7,975 nucleotides of DNA from an uncultured Bacillota bacterium (GCA_946546075.1 CAMNNV010000050.1:1-7975); one strand, 5' to 3'; shown: positions 1-6,505, numbered from the stretch's first letter. Translations and numbers: made by a program. Notes: generated by a model not told the origin, from the letters alone.

Positions 1-1622
1 TTATATGTGGAGTAGTAGTAAGCGCTGTCCTTCGTGCCGCTTACATGGACTCCTTCCCAGGCCTCTTCTACGCCCAGGCTGATACGCTTGTTTCTGATGT
101 CCTCCTCTGCCACATCCAGGATCTGGCTCAGATACTTATCGGAGAAACCGTCCTTCTTCGCCTGCGTGAGTGCATCGTCTGCAGGAAGGCTGCCCTTTGA
201 TGCAGCAAGTGCCTTCTCTTCTTCCACCAGTTCCTTCATCTGCTCCAGGAAGTACATCTTGACCTTGGTGATCGCGTGGATCTCTTCCGGAGTCGCTCCT
301 TTGAGAAGAGCTGCGTAGATGAGGAAGTATCTCTCGCTGGATGGTGTCATCAGCTTCTCGAGGAGTTCTTCCTTCGTGAGTTCATCGAAGTTCTTCACGT
401 GGCCCAGACCATAGCGACCGTTCTCCAGGGAACGGATGGCTTTCTGGAAAGCTTCCTTGAAGTTTTTGCCGATGCTCATGACTTCGCCAACGGCTCTCAT
501 CTGTGTGCCCAGCTTGTCCTCGACGCCCTTGAACTTTTCGAAAGCCCAGCGAGCGAATTTGATGACGACGTAGTCTCCGTCCGGAACGTATTTGTCGAGC
601 GTGCCGTACTTGCCGCACTCGATATCCTTCAGAGTGAGTCCTGCTGCCAGCATTGCGGAAACGAGAGCGATCGGGAATCCCGTTGCCTTTGATGCGAGAG
701 CGGAGGAACGCGATGTACGAGGGTTGATCTCGATGACGATGATCCTGTCTGATACAGGGTCGTGTGCGAACTGTACGTTGGTGCCGCCGATGACCTGTAC
801 TTCGTTTACGATCTTATATGCCTGCTCCTGGAGTCTGTCCTGTACCTCCTGAGAGATGGTGAGCATCGGTGCGGAACAGAAGGAGTCGCCGGTGTGTACG
901 CCCATCGGATCGATGTTCTCGATGAAGCATACGGTGATCATGTTGCCTTCGCTGTCGCGGACGACTTCAAGCTCCAGCTCTTCCCAGCCGATGACACATT
1001 CTTCGACCAGGACCTGTCCTACGAGGGATGCCTGAAGACCTCTTGCGCAAACAGTCTTGAGTTCTTCCTTATTATATACCATGCCGCCGCCTGCACCGCC
1101 CATGGTGTATGCAGGTCTGAGAACAACAGGATATCCCAGCTCGTCTGCGATCTCGAGCGCTTCTTCGACGGAATAGGAGACCTTGCTCTTGGCCATCTCG
1201 ATGCCGAGCTTATCCATGGTCTTCTTGAATTCGATCCTGTCTTCGCCTCGTTCGATGGCATCGACCTGAACGCCGATGACCTGAACGTTGTATTTGTCGA
1301 GGATACCTTCCTTATAGAGCTCCGAGCAGAGGTTCAGTCCTGACTGTCCTCCCAGGTTCGGGAGTATCGCATCAGGGCGTTCCTTGGCGATGATCTCTTC
1401 AAGACGGTTTACGTTGAGTGGTTCGATGTACGTCACATCCGCCATCTCAGGGTCGGTCATGATCGTAGCCGGATTGGAGTTTACGAGAACGATCTCGTAA
1501 CCCAGATTCCGCAAAGCCTTACAGGCCTGTGTGCCTGAATAGTCGAATTCGCACGCCTGACCGATGATGATCGGGCCGGAACCGATGATTAGGACTTTGT
1601 TGATGTCATCTCTCTTTGGCAT
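1..1622 (-). CDS. carB: Carbamoyl-phosphate synthase large subunit, N-terminal half (partial)
   Basis: This subunit makes carbamoyl phosphate from bicarbonate, ammonia (supplied by the glutaminase subunit CarA) and two ATP, feeding pyrimidine and arginine synthesis in the cytoplasm. The protein starts MPKRDDINKVLIIGSGPI and continues with the family signatures GQACEFDYSGTQACKAL (about residues 21-37) and VNSNPATIMTDPEMAD (47-62). A first ATP-grasp domain follows, with RPAYTMGGAGGG (169-180), EEVVRD-like and IENIDPMGVHTGDSF segments (about 218-248) and EINPRTSRSSALASKATG (298-315). The oligomerisation region begins near residue 400. The motif at 91-97 is GGQSGLN where E. coli has GGQTALN. The ATG at 1620-1622 has AGGAGG six bases upstream. 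Only 540 codons are present of about 1,070 expected; the cut is the window edge and there is no internal stop. It is first in its transcript and no carA lies upstream. Family assignment is secure. Confidence 0.97.
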   Translation of the reverse strand, partial: MPKRDDINKVLIIGSGPIIIGQACEFDYSGTQACKALRNLGYEIVLVNSNPATIMTDPEMADVTYIEPLNVNRLEEIIAKERPDAILPNLGGQSGLNLCSELYKEGILDKYNVQVIGVQVDAIERGEDRIEFKKTMDKLGIEMAKSKVSYSVEEALEIADELGYPVVLRPAYTMGGAGGGMVYNKEELKTVCARGLQASLVGQVLVEECVIGWEELELEVVRDSEGNMITVCFIENIDPMGVHTGDSFCSAPMLTISQEVQDRLQEQAYKIVNEVQVIGGTNVQFAHDPVSDRIIVIEINPRTSRSSALASKATGFPIALVSAMLAAGLTLKDIECGKYGTLDKYVPDGDYVVIKFARWAFEKFKGVEDKLGTQMRAVGEVMSIGKNFKEAFQKAIRSLENGRYGLGHVKNFDELTKEELLEKLMTPSSERYFLIYAALLKGATPEEIHAITKVKMYFLEQMKELVEEEKALAASKGSLPADDALTQAKKDGFSDKYLSQILDVAEEDIRNKRISLGVEEAWEGVHVSGTKDSAYYYSTY

Positions 1623-1628
1623 ATTATT

Positions 1629-1634
1629 CCTCCT
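1629..1634 (-). promoter_or_regulatory. Ribosome binding site of carB
   Basis: On the minus strand this reads AGGAGG, six bases before the ATG at 1620-1622. It fixes the carB start, which also matches the conserved MPKR amino terminus of the family. Confidence 0.85.
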
Positions 1635-1685
1635 GTATCTGAAATATAAACTGAATATATATTTGACTTATACTTAAACGATTAG

Positions 1686-1714
1686 ATTATAGCACAAGAA
1701 TGACGATTCGTCTC
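1686..1714 (-). promoter_or_regulatory. Probable carB promoter (extended -10)
   Basis: On the minus strand a perfect TATAAT (1686-1691) is preceded by TGC, giving the extended -10 form TGnTATAAT. The -35 region 17 bases upstream (1709-1714) is a poor match to TTGACA, which is usual for extended -10 promoters. Transcription would start near 1679 and leave a leader of about 57 nt. That leader is too short for a PyrR-type attenuator and I see no riboswitch-like fold in it. This is a motif match only. Confidence 0.6.
1702..1712. promoter_or_regulatory. Small perfect inverted repeat overlapping the carB -35/spacer
   Basis: The sequence GACGATTCGTC has 5-bp arms (GACGA/TCGTC) around a single central base. 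It overlaps the expected -35 and spacer of the carB promoter, where a repressor could act. The arms are short and no regulator is assigned, so chance occurrence is quite possible. Confidence 0.25.
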
Positions 1715-1723
1715 TATATATTT

Positions 1724-1739
1724 ATAAATTTTTATGCAT
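1724..1739 (-). promoter_or_regulatory. ARG-box-like operator upstream of carB
   Basis: On the minus strand the sequence is ATGCATAAAAATTTAT. It matches 14 of 16 positions of the symmetric ArgR/AhrC operator form ATGAATAAAAATTCAT, as I recall that consensus. It is centred about 50 bases upstream of the predicted carB start point, just beyond the -35 region. Arginine control of carbamoyl-phosphate synthase is common, so the location makes sense. The DNA here is very AT-rich, which raises the chance of false matches, and no argR gene is in the window. Confidence 0.4.
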
Positions 1740-1768
1740 AAACATACATTTATTTTAATTTTATGCAA
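1728..1768 (+). repeat. Two AATTTT(T)ATGCA elements in the divergent promoter region
   Basis: Two near-identical elements lie 29 bases apart: TTTTATGCA at 1730-1738 and again at 1759-1767, both preceded by AA-T tracts. The first is part of the 12-bp palindrome TTTATGCATAAA (1731-1742) and of the ARG-box-like site. The second overlaps the -35 region of the rightward promoter. The pair could be tandem binding sites for one regulator serving both divergent transcripts. This is inferred from sequence similarity only. Confidence 0.4.
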
Positions 1769-1791
1769 AGGATGGGGGTTTATTGTATAAT
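1762..1791 (+). promoter_or_regulatory. Probable promoter of the rightward gene cluster
   Basis: A perfect TATAAT (1786-1791) lies 33 bases before the GTG start of the first rightward gene and would give transcription from about 1798. The -35 region (around 1763-1768, ATGCAA) is a weak match and there is no TGn extension. The promoter therefore looks weak or activator-dependent. The -35 overlaps the second ATTTTATGCA element. Confidence 0.5.
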
Positions 1792-1811
1792 GCTGGTAAG
1801 CAGCCCGCTGT

Positions 1812-1819
1812 AAGGAGGT
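1812..1819 (+). promoter_or_regulatory. Ribosome binding site that sets the GTG start at 1825
   Basis: AAGGAGGT is a near-perfect Shine-Dalgarno whose GGAGG ends six bases before GTG at 1825. It favours that codon over two in-frame alternatives. The upstream TTG at 1783 overlaps the -10 box. The ATG at 1843 has no good ribosome binding site. Confidence 0.8.
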
Positions 1820-1824
1820 CGAAA

Positions 1825-3060
1825 GTGGCGCAGATATCCAGGATGGAATACAAAAAAATAGACAAGGAGCTTCAGCAGCAGATCGCGGCAGATCTGAAAG
1901 AGCATAGAGAGAATCCGTATGCCTGCAGCAATGAAGATGCCCTGAGGAGAAATATGGATAAGGACAGGCAGAGCCTGTGGCGCCCGGCATTTGTCAGAGA
2001 CTGCGAGAAGATCATACATCTTCCATATTACAACAGATACACGGACAAGACACAGGTCTTCAGTTCCTATCATAACGACGATATATCAAGGCGCGCTCTC
2101 CACGTCCAGCTGGTATCGAGGATCGCAAGAAACATCGGCAGGATGCTGCGGCTCAACTGCGATCTCATCGAAGCCATGGCTCTGGGACATGATTTGGGGC
2201 ATACTCCTTTCGGCCATGCAGGAGAAGCATTCCTCAGCAGCATATTGGAGGAAGAGTGCGGTCAGTTTTTTCATCACAACATCCAGAGCGGACGGATCCT
2301 GGATGGTATATTTATGCGAAATGTGAGCCTTCAGACTCTGGACGGCATCATATGCCACAATGGTGAGTTCGAGATGAAAGAATACCGCCCGGTCAGAACG
2401 AAGACCATGGAGACGTTTGATGATGAGATGAAGCGGTGCACACAGGACCGTGAAGCGGTAGACAGCCTCGTTCCCATGACGCTGGAGGGCTGTGTTGTCA
2501 GGATCAGCGACATGATCGCATACATCGGCAAAGACAGGCAGGACGCCCGCAAGTCCGGACTCATCGATGAAGATTTCGCCTTCAGTTCCCAGACGATAGG
2601 CGTAGAAAATGCGGCGATCATCAACAATATCACAGTGGATATCATCGAAAACAGTTATGATAAAGATTACATCAGACTCAGCGACGATGTGTACAGCGAC
2701 CTTGTGACAGCGAAGGCGGAGAACTACAAGCACATATACCACAGCGACAGAGTAGGCCACAACTACGAGACCATCGGCATCATGTTCGGACAGGTCTTCG
2801 AAAGGCTCTTGGATGACCTGCGGCGAAAGGACAGAGACTCTGTGATCTACCGCCACCATATAGATTTCATAGAAGAAAACAGGCGTTACTATTACGAAGA
2901 GGGAAACAGGCACCTGTACGAAGAGCAGCCGGAACAGACCATCGTCGCGGACTTTCTCGCAAGCATGACAGACAGTTATTTCGAAGCACTGCATCAGAAA
3001 CTGTTCCCGGACAGCGATCTGAAGCTCGAATACGTTTCCTATTTTGACGACGTGGAGTAA
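1825..3060 (+). CDS. HD-domain dGTP triphosphohydrolase-like protein
   Basis: This is a cytoplasmic metal-dependent HD phosphohydrolase of the dGTPase family, whose characterised members hydrolyse dNTPs to deoxynucleosides and tripolyphosphate. With the GTG start it has 411 residues. The conserved segment YNRYTDKTQVFSSYHNDD (69-86) is followed by the metal-binding set: His93 in the ALHVQLVSRIARNIG stretch, His122-Asp123 in GHDLGHTPFGHAGE (121-134), a His-His-Asn at 150-152, and Asp229 in VVRISDMIAYIGKD. All expected catalytic positions are intact, so an active enzyme is likely. The C-terminal third is acidic and tyrosine-rich, without a recognisable extra domain. Its stop is 3 nt before the activase start, indicating co-transcription and probable translational coupling. 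Substrate preference (dGTP, other dNTPs or another nucleotide) cannot be read from the sequence. A role in nucleotide pool control is the family default; a role specific to the glycyl radical cluster is speculative. Confidence 0.9.
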   Translation: MAQISRMEYKKIDKELQQQIAADLKEHRENPYACSNEDALRRNMDKDRQSLWRPAFVRDCEKIIHLPYYNRYTDKTQVFSSYHNDDISRRALHVQLVSRIARNIGRMLRLNCDLIEAMALGHDLGHTPFGHAGEAFLSSILEEECGQFFHHNIQSGRILDGIFMRNVSLQTLDGIICHNGEFEMKEYRPVRTKTMETFDDEMKRCTQDREAVDSLVPMTLEGCVVRISDMIAYIGKDRQDARKSGLIDEDFAFSSQTIGVENAAIINNITVDIIENSYDKDYIRLSDDVYSDLVTAKAENYKHIYHSDRVGHNYETIGIMFGQVFERLLDDLRRKDRDSVIYRHHIDFIEENRRYYYEEGNRHLYEEQPEQTIVADFLASMTDSYFEALHQKLFPDSDLKLEYVSYFDDVE

Positions 3061-3063
3061 GCA

Positions 3064-3999
3064 ATGATCTATCAGAATGGTGACATAGAACTATTCGTAG
3101 GAAATATCCAGAAGTTTTCGGTAGAAGACGGACCGGGTATCCGAACCACAGTCTTTCTCAAAGGCTGTCCTTTAAGGTGCGCCTGGTGCCATAATCCGGA
3201 GATGATCCGTGCCGACCAGCAGATCATGGCCTCCAGGGCGAACTGCATCGGCTGCGGAAGCTGCATCAAAGAGTGCCATCTTGGCGCCATCGAGATGACA
3301 GAAGAAGGCATCGCCATAGACAGGGAAACCTGCGATCTTTGCATGGAATGCACGAAGGTGTGCTTCGCAGAAGCCCTGCGCCCTGTTGCAAAAAAGATGC
3401 TCGTCTCCGATGTGATGGAAGTGGTCCTCCAGGACAAAGGGTTCTACGACAACACCGGCGGCGGCCTCACCATAAGCGGGGGAGAAGTGCTGATGCAGGC
3501 CGTTGGCGCTGAGACCCTGATCCGCGAAGCGGCAAAAGAGGGGATAGGCGTGTGCCTCGACACCAGCGGATACGGAGATCCCCGGAGGCTCATGGCCCTC
3601 GCGTCCCATGAGAACGTCACGGACATTTTGTATGATATCAAGAGCATAGATGACGAGGTGCATCAAAAGTTTACGGGGGTATCGAACCGTCAGATCTTCG
3701 AGAACCTGCGGATGCTTTGTGAGAAACCGAAGTTGCGGGAGAAGATCACCGTGAGGATGCCGCTGATCGGCGGGGTAAACGACGGACCATCGCTCATCCG
3801 GCAAACGGCAGAACTTTGCGAGAGGCTGGGGATCGGGAAGGTGACGCTGCTTCCATATCACGATCTAGGAGTATCGAAGGCGAGAAACACGGGTACGCAG
3901 CAGGAAATTTTCAGCCCGCCAGGAGAAGAACGGCTGCAGGAAATATGCGATGAGTTCGAAGCGCGCGGGATAAAGCCTGAAATATTGGGAAGAGTGTGA
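3064..3999 (+). CDS. Glycyl radical enzyme activating enzyme (radical SAM)
   Basis: The protein cleaves S-adenosylmethionine reductively to a 5'-deoxyadenosyl radical and abstracts hydrogen from the glycyl radical loop of a partner enzyme. It has 311 residues, starting at ATG with GGAG six bases upstream inside the end of the preceding gene. The radical SAM cluster motif is C35-x3-C39-x2-C42 (GCPLRCAWCHNPE), after the typical FSVEDGPGIRTTVFLKG segment. Two ferredoxin-like 4Fe-4S sets follow: C61, C64, C67, C71 and C90, C93, C96, C100. The SAM-binding motif is SGGE (138-141), with V where many relatives have P. The two extra clusters place it with the long activases of the CutD, glycerol dehydratase and 4-hydroxyphenylacetate decarboxylase types, not the short PFL activase. 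Its partner is almost certainly the enzyme at 4114-6486. The order activase-then-enzyme is the reverse of cutC-cutD. The substrate class is not determined by this protein. Confidence 0.95.
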   Translation: MIYQNGDIELFVGNIQKFSVEDGPGIRTTVFLKGCPLRCAWCHNPEMIRADQQIMASRANCIGCGSCIKECHLGAIEMTEEGIAIDRETCDLCMECTKVCFAEALRPVAKKMLVSDVMEVVLQDKGFYDNTGGGLTISGGEVLMQAVGAETLIREAAKEGIGVCLDTSGYGDPRRLMALASHENVTDILYDIKSIDDEVHQKFTGVSNRQIFENLRMLCEKPKLREKITVRMPLIGGVNDGPSLIRQTAELCERLGIGKVTLLPYHDLGVSKARNTGTQQEIFSPPGEERLQEICDEFEARGIKPEILGRV

Positions 4000-4010
4000 A
4001 ATTTTGCAAT
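3997..4010 (+). repeat. 14-nt repeat copy 1 at the activase stop codon
   Basis: TGAAATTTTGCAAT starts with the TGA stop of the activase gene. An identical 14-mer occurs at 7944-7957, nine bases after the stop of the transporter gene. Both copies sit directly before hairpin- or terminator-like sequence. Confidence 0.5.
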
Positions 4011-4023
4011 TGAATCAAAAATC

Positions 4024-4062
4024 AAAGCAATCCAGTTGTTGAAGCAATAATTGGATTGTTTT
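4024..4062 (+). terminator. 18-bp hairpin between activase and glycyl radical enzyme genes
   Basis: Arms 4024-4041 and 4045-4062 pair over 18 bp, with three G-U pairs and no bulge, around the 3-nt loop AAG. The right arm ends in TTTT but is followed by AG, so the U-tract is short, and the stem is AT-rich. It could be a weak or partial intrinsic terminator, or a processing or stability hairpin that lets the enzyme be expressed at a different level from the two genes upstream. The perfect pairing is seen directly; the function is inferred. Confidence 0.6.
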
Positions 4063-4075
4063 AGTATTGAACGGA

Positions 4076-4081
4076 TAAAAT
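4076..4081 (+). promoter_or_regulatory. Possible -10 element for a separate promoter of the glycyl radical enzyme gene
   Basis: TAAAAT (5 of 6 to TATAAT) lies 33 bases before the ATG at 4114, just past the hairpin. Candidate -35 elements are poor: TTGGAT at 4051-4056 has a 19-base spacer and lies in the hairpin arm. A private promoter for the enzyme would be sensible after an attenuating hairpin, but the evidence is weak. Confidence 0.25.
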
Positions 4082-4103
4082 AGGAAATCCAAAGGTTCCG
4101 GGT

Positions 4104-4109
4104 GGAGGA
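4104..4109 (+). promoter_or_regulatory. Ribosome binding site that sets the ATG start at 4114
   Basis: GGAGGA ends four bases before ATG at 4114. An in-frame GTG at 4102 would place the ribosome binding site inside the coding sequence and adds only four residues (MEEI), so ATG 4114 is preferred. Confidence 0.8.
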
Positions 4110-4113
4110 AATC

Positions 4114-6486
4114 ATGTTAACACCAAGAGTTGCAAGACTTAGAGAGAAATATTTCAATACGATGCCGGCGATCACAGCGGAGAGGCTGGTGCTCGCTACG
4201 GAAGCATATAAACAGTTCGCAGGCGATGCCGTGCCGATTTTCAGGGCGAAGGTGGTAAACCACATCATGGAGAATATGACGACCCTCATCATGGACGATG
4301 AGCTGATCGTAGGTACGGCGACGAACGTCTACAGAGGTGCGAATCTGCATCCTGATTTTCAGTCCAGCTCCTGGTATATCAGCGACATCGATGACTTCTC
4401 CACGAGAGAAAAGGACCCTTATTATATCTCACCGGAAGACAAGAAGCTGATTCTGGAGACTCTGCCGTACTGGGAGGGCAAAGCCATGGAGGATATCTCC
4501 GATCAGGTGATGCCGCAGCACATCCAGGAACTCGAATCCGACGATATCATCTGTGTCGGCCTCGAGAACGGCGTATCAGGTGAGACGACTTGTGACCACG
4601 AGAAGATCCTCACCGTGGGGATCCGTGGATATATCGAAGAATGTCAGAAGAACATCGATGAGATGCTGCCGCAGACCATGGAAGATCAGGCTAAGGTGGA
4701 TTTCTGGAAGGCCTGCATCATCCAGGCGGAAGGACTGATCACCTATGCTCACCGCATGGCAGAGGAAGCGGAGCGTCAGGCAGCCGCGTGCGACGATCCT
4801 GTAAGGAAGCAGGAACTTCTCACCATCGCAGCGAACTGCAGAGTGGTGCCGGAGAATCCGCCGCAGACATTCATGCAGGCACTGCAGGCCGTATGGTTCG
4901 TGCACGTGTATTTCCATATCGAAGTCTGCACTACGGCATGCGGATTCGGCAGATTCGACCAGTACATGTGGCCGTTCTATAAGAAAGATGTCATCGATGA
5001 GAAGAATATCACGAGAGAAGAAGCCCTCGAAATGCTGGAGTGCATGTACCTCAAGTCATGCGAAGTCTACGAAGTCAGAGACAATTGGTATGCGACGGCA
5101 TTCGCAGGATATCCGATGTGGCAGATCCTCGTGGTGGGTGGACAGACTCCTGATGGCAAAGACGCCAGCAATGACCTGTCCATGCTCTGCCTCGAAGCAG
5201 CGGATGATCTGAAGACGAAGCAGCCAGTCATGGCACTTCGTATATGTGAAGATACTCCGGAAGAACTCATCCGGTTCGGATGCAAAATGACCCAGGAGGG
5301 TCAGGCGAACCCGGGATTCTTCAATGACGAGACGGCCATCAAGATGGCTATGGCAAAGGGCGGCACTCTCGAGGAAGCAAGAGACTGGACCATCGTAGGA
5401 TGCATCCAGGCGGCTCCCGGAGGCGGCGGAGCAGACGGCTCCCCGGATGCCGGGTATGTGAACATGGGCAAGATGATCGAGTTCGTGCTCCATAACGGAG
5501 TCGATCCGGCCACAGGCAAGCTCATGGGCCTGGAGACGGGAGATCCTCGTGATTTCAAAGATATCGAAGAATTCAAGGATGCTCTGAAGAAACAGATCAA
5601 GCATCATTACGGGCTGATCCGTACAGGCTACAACCTCATGCAAAGCATCCACATGAACCGTTATCCGGTGATCTTCGCATCCATGGTGACGAAGGGTTGC
5701 GTAGAGAGCGGGAAGTCCGTGCAGCACGGCGGAGCACTCCACACGACGGCCGGCATGTATGTGACGGGAGCATCGAACCTGGCGGACTCCATAGCAGCCG
5801 TAGAAAAATGCGTGTTTGAAGATAAGGATATCACCATGGATGAGCTCATCCATGCCTGCGATACGAACTTCGAAGGGCAGGAGAGGATCAGACAGCTGCT
5901 CCTCAACAAACCTGCCAAGTACGGTAACGACGATCCTCATGTTGACGGTATATACAGAGAGATGATGCACTTTGTGGCAGATAACGTCCAGTCCTGGGCA
6001 GACGCCAGGGGCGGACACTACGCTTTCGGTATCGACTCGCAGACCATGAATATACCGCACGGACAGGTGACGGGAGCACTGCCGGATGGAAGACTGGCCG
6101 GGGAACCTTTGAATGATGCGGCATCGCCGATGATGGGAAGGGATCTCAAAGGCCCGACTGCCACGGTCAAATCCGTCGCAGCAATGGATCAGGCACCGCT
6201 CCAGGAAGGCGCACTGTTCAACCTCCGGTTCGACCCGAAGGGCGTTGCAGGAGAAAAGGGCATCGACACCATCGAAGGCGTCATAAGGACGTTCTTCGAT
6301 AACGGCGGCGAACATATACAGATAAACGTGGTGGATAATGAGACACTCAAGGCAGCTCAGGAAGAGCCTGAGAAGTACAAAGGTCTCATGGTCCGCGTTG
6401 CGGGATATATGGCATACTTTACGGAACTTGACAAGAGCGCACAGGACACCATCATTTATAGAACAGCACACTTATCACAGAAGTAA
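4114..6486 (+). CDS. Glycyl radical enzyme of the PFL/glycerol dehydratase superfamily, substrate unknown
   Basis: A 790-residue catalytic glycyl radical enzyme, of normal length for the dehydratase/decarboxylase branch. The PFL domain covers roughly residues 5-640. The glycine radical domain is at the C terminus, with RVAGYMAYF (761-769) and radical Gly764, followed by the usual QDTIIYRTAH tail. The active-site cysteine is Cys430 in WTIVGCIQAAPGGGGADG. In glycerol dehydratase, CutC and 4-hydroxyphenylacetate decarboxylase a Glu follows two residues after this Cys; here it is Gln432. The segment before GRFDQYMWPFYKKD (279-292) reads FHIEVCTTACGF, not the eliminase-like IExNGHSIS. These changes argue against propanediol, glycerol or choline as substrate, and they differ from 4-hydroxyphenylacetate decarboxylase. 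An arylacetate or other decarboxylase, a C-C lyase or a radical addition enzyme remain possible. No small subunit gene of the HpdC type is seen. Probably cytoplasmic; no signal peptide. Activated by the gene upstream, and the substrate or product is likely carried by the transporter 36 nt downstream. Confidence 0.93.
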   Translation: MLTPRVARLREKYFNTMPAITAERLVLATEAYKQFAGDAVPIFRAKVVNHIMENMTTLIMDDELIVGTATNVYRGANLHPDFQSSSWYISDIDDFSTREKDPYYISPEDKKLILETLPYWEGKAMEDISDQVMPQHIQELESDDIICVGLENGVSGETTCDHEKILTVGIRGYIEECQKNIDEMLPQTMEDQAKVDFWKACIIQAEGLITYAHRMAEEAERQAAACDDPVRKQELLTIAANCRVVPENPPQTFMQALQAVWFVHVYFHIEVCTTACGFGRFDQYMWPFYKKDVIDEKNITREEALEMLECMYLKSCEVYEVRDNWYATAFAGYPMWQILVVGGQTPDGKDASNDLSMLCLEAADDLKTKQPVMALRICEDTPEELIRFGCKMTQEGQANPGFFNDETAIKMAMAKGGTLEEARDWTIVGCIQAAPGGGGADGSPDAGYVNMGKMIEFVLHNGVDPATGKLMGLETGDPRDFKDIEEFKDALKKQIKHHYGLIRTGYNLMQSIHMNRYPVIFASMVTKGCVESGKSVQHGGALHTTAGMYVTGASNLADSIAAVEKCVFEDKDITMDELIHACDTNFEGQERIRQLLLNKPAKYGNDDPHVDGIYREMMHFVADNVQSWADARGGHYAFGIDSQTMNIPHGQVTGALPDGRLAGEPLNDAASPMMGRDLKGPTATVKSVAAMDQAPLQEGALFNLRFDPKGVAGEKGIDTIEGVIRTFFDNGGEHIQINVVDNETLKAAQEEPEKYKGLMVRVAGYMAYFTELDKSAQDTIIYRTAHLSQK

Positions 6487-6505
6487 TGTGTGTACATAAA
6501 TCGTT

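Noticed and set aside
276..1343. Several plus-strand open frames of 80-190 codons inside carB
   Set aside because: They lie opposite conserved carB codons and their translations do not resemble known proteins.
1663..1693. A rightward promoter with TTGACT at 1663-1668
   Set aside because: At 17 bases the -10 hexamer is ATTATA, a poor match; the better TATAGC needs a 19-base spacer, and the stretch is better explained as the carB leader and promoter on the other strand.
1783..1824. A longer N terminus for the HD hydrolase starting from TTG at 1783
   Set aside because: The TTG overlaps the TATAAT box, has no ribosome binding site, and the strong AAGGAGGT serves GTG at 1825.
1623..1824. Riboswitch, T-box or attenuator in the divergent region
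   Set aside because: Leaders predicted from the -10 boxes are about 57 nt and 27 nt, and neither shows conserved T-box or riboswitch core elements or a terminator hairpin.
2086..2994. A 302-codon open frame on the minus strand across the HD hydrolase gene
   Set aside because: It is antisense to a well-conserved protein, its product is low-complexity and valine-rich, and no start signals are present.
5692..5712. A GCVE motif (residues 528-531) in the glycyl radical enzyme as the catalytic cysteine loop
   Set aside because: It is the later, commonly conserved xC(I/V)E(K/S)GK segment of the family and not the thiyl site; the catalytic loop is at residues 426-441 after the ALRI/EEARDW context.
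5056..6471. A 471-codon open frame on the minus strand across the glycyl radical enzyme gene
   Set aside because: It mirrors the codon pattern of the real gene, has no family resemblance in its translation and no ribosome binding site; the plus-strand protein is clearly conserved.
4114..6486. Calling the enzyme pyruvate formate-lyase (PflB), CutC or 4-hydroxyphenylacetate decarboxylase
   Set aside because: It lacks the PFL Cys-Cys pair and the Cys-x-Glu of CutC and HpdB; no HpdC small subunit or microcompartment genes are nearby.
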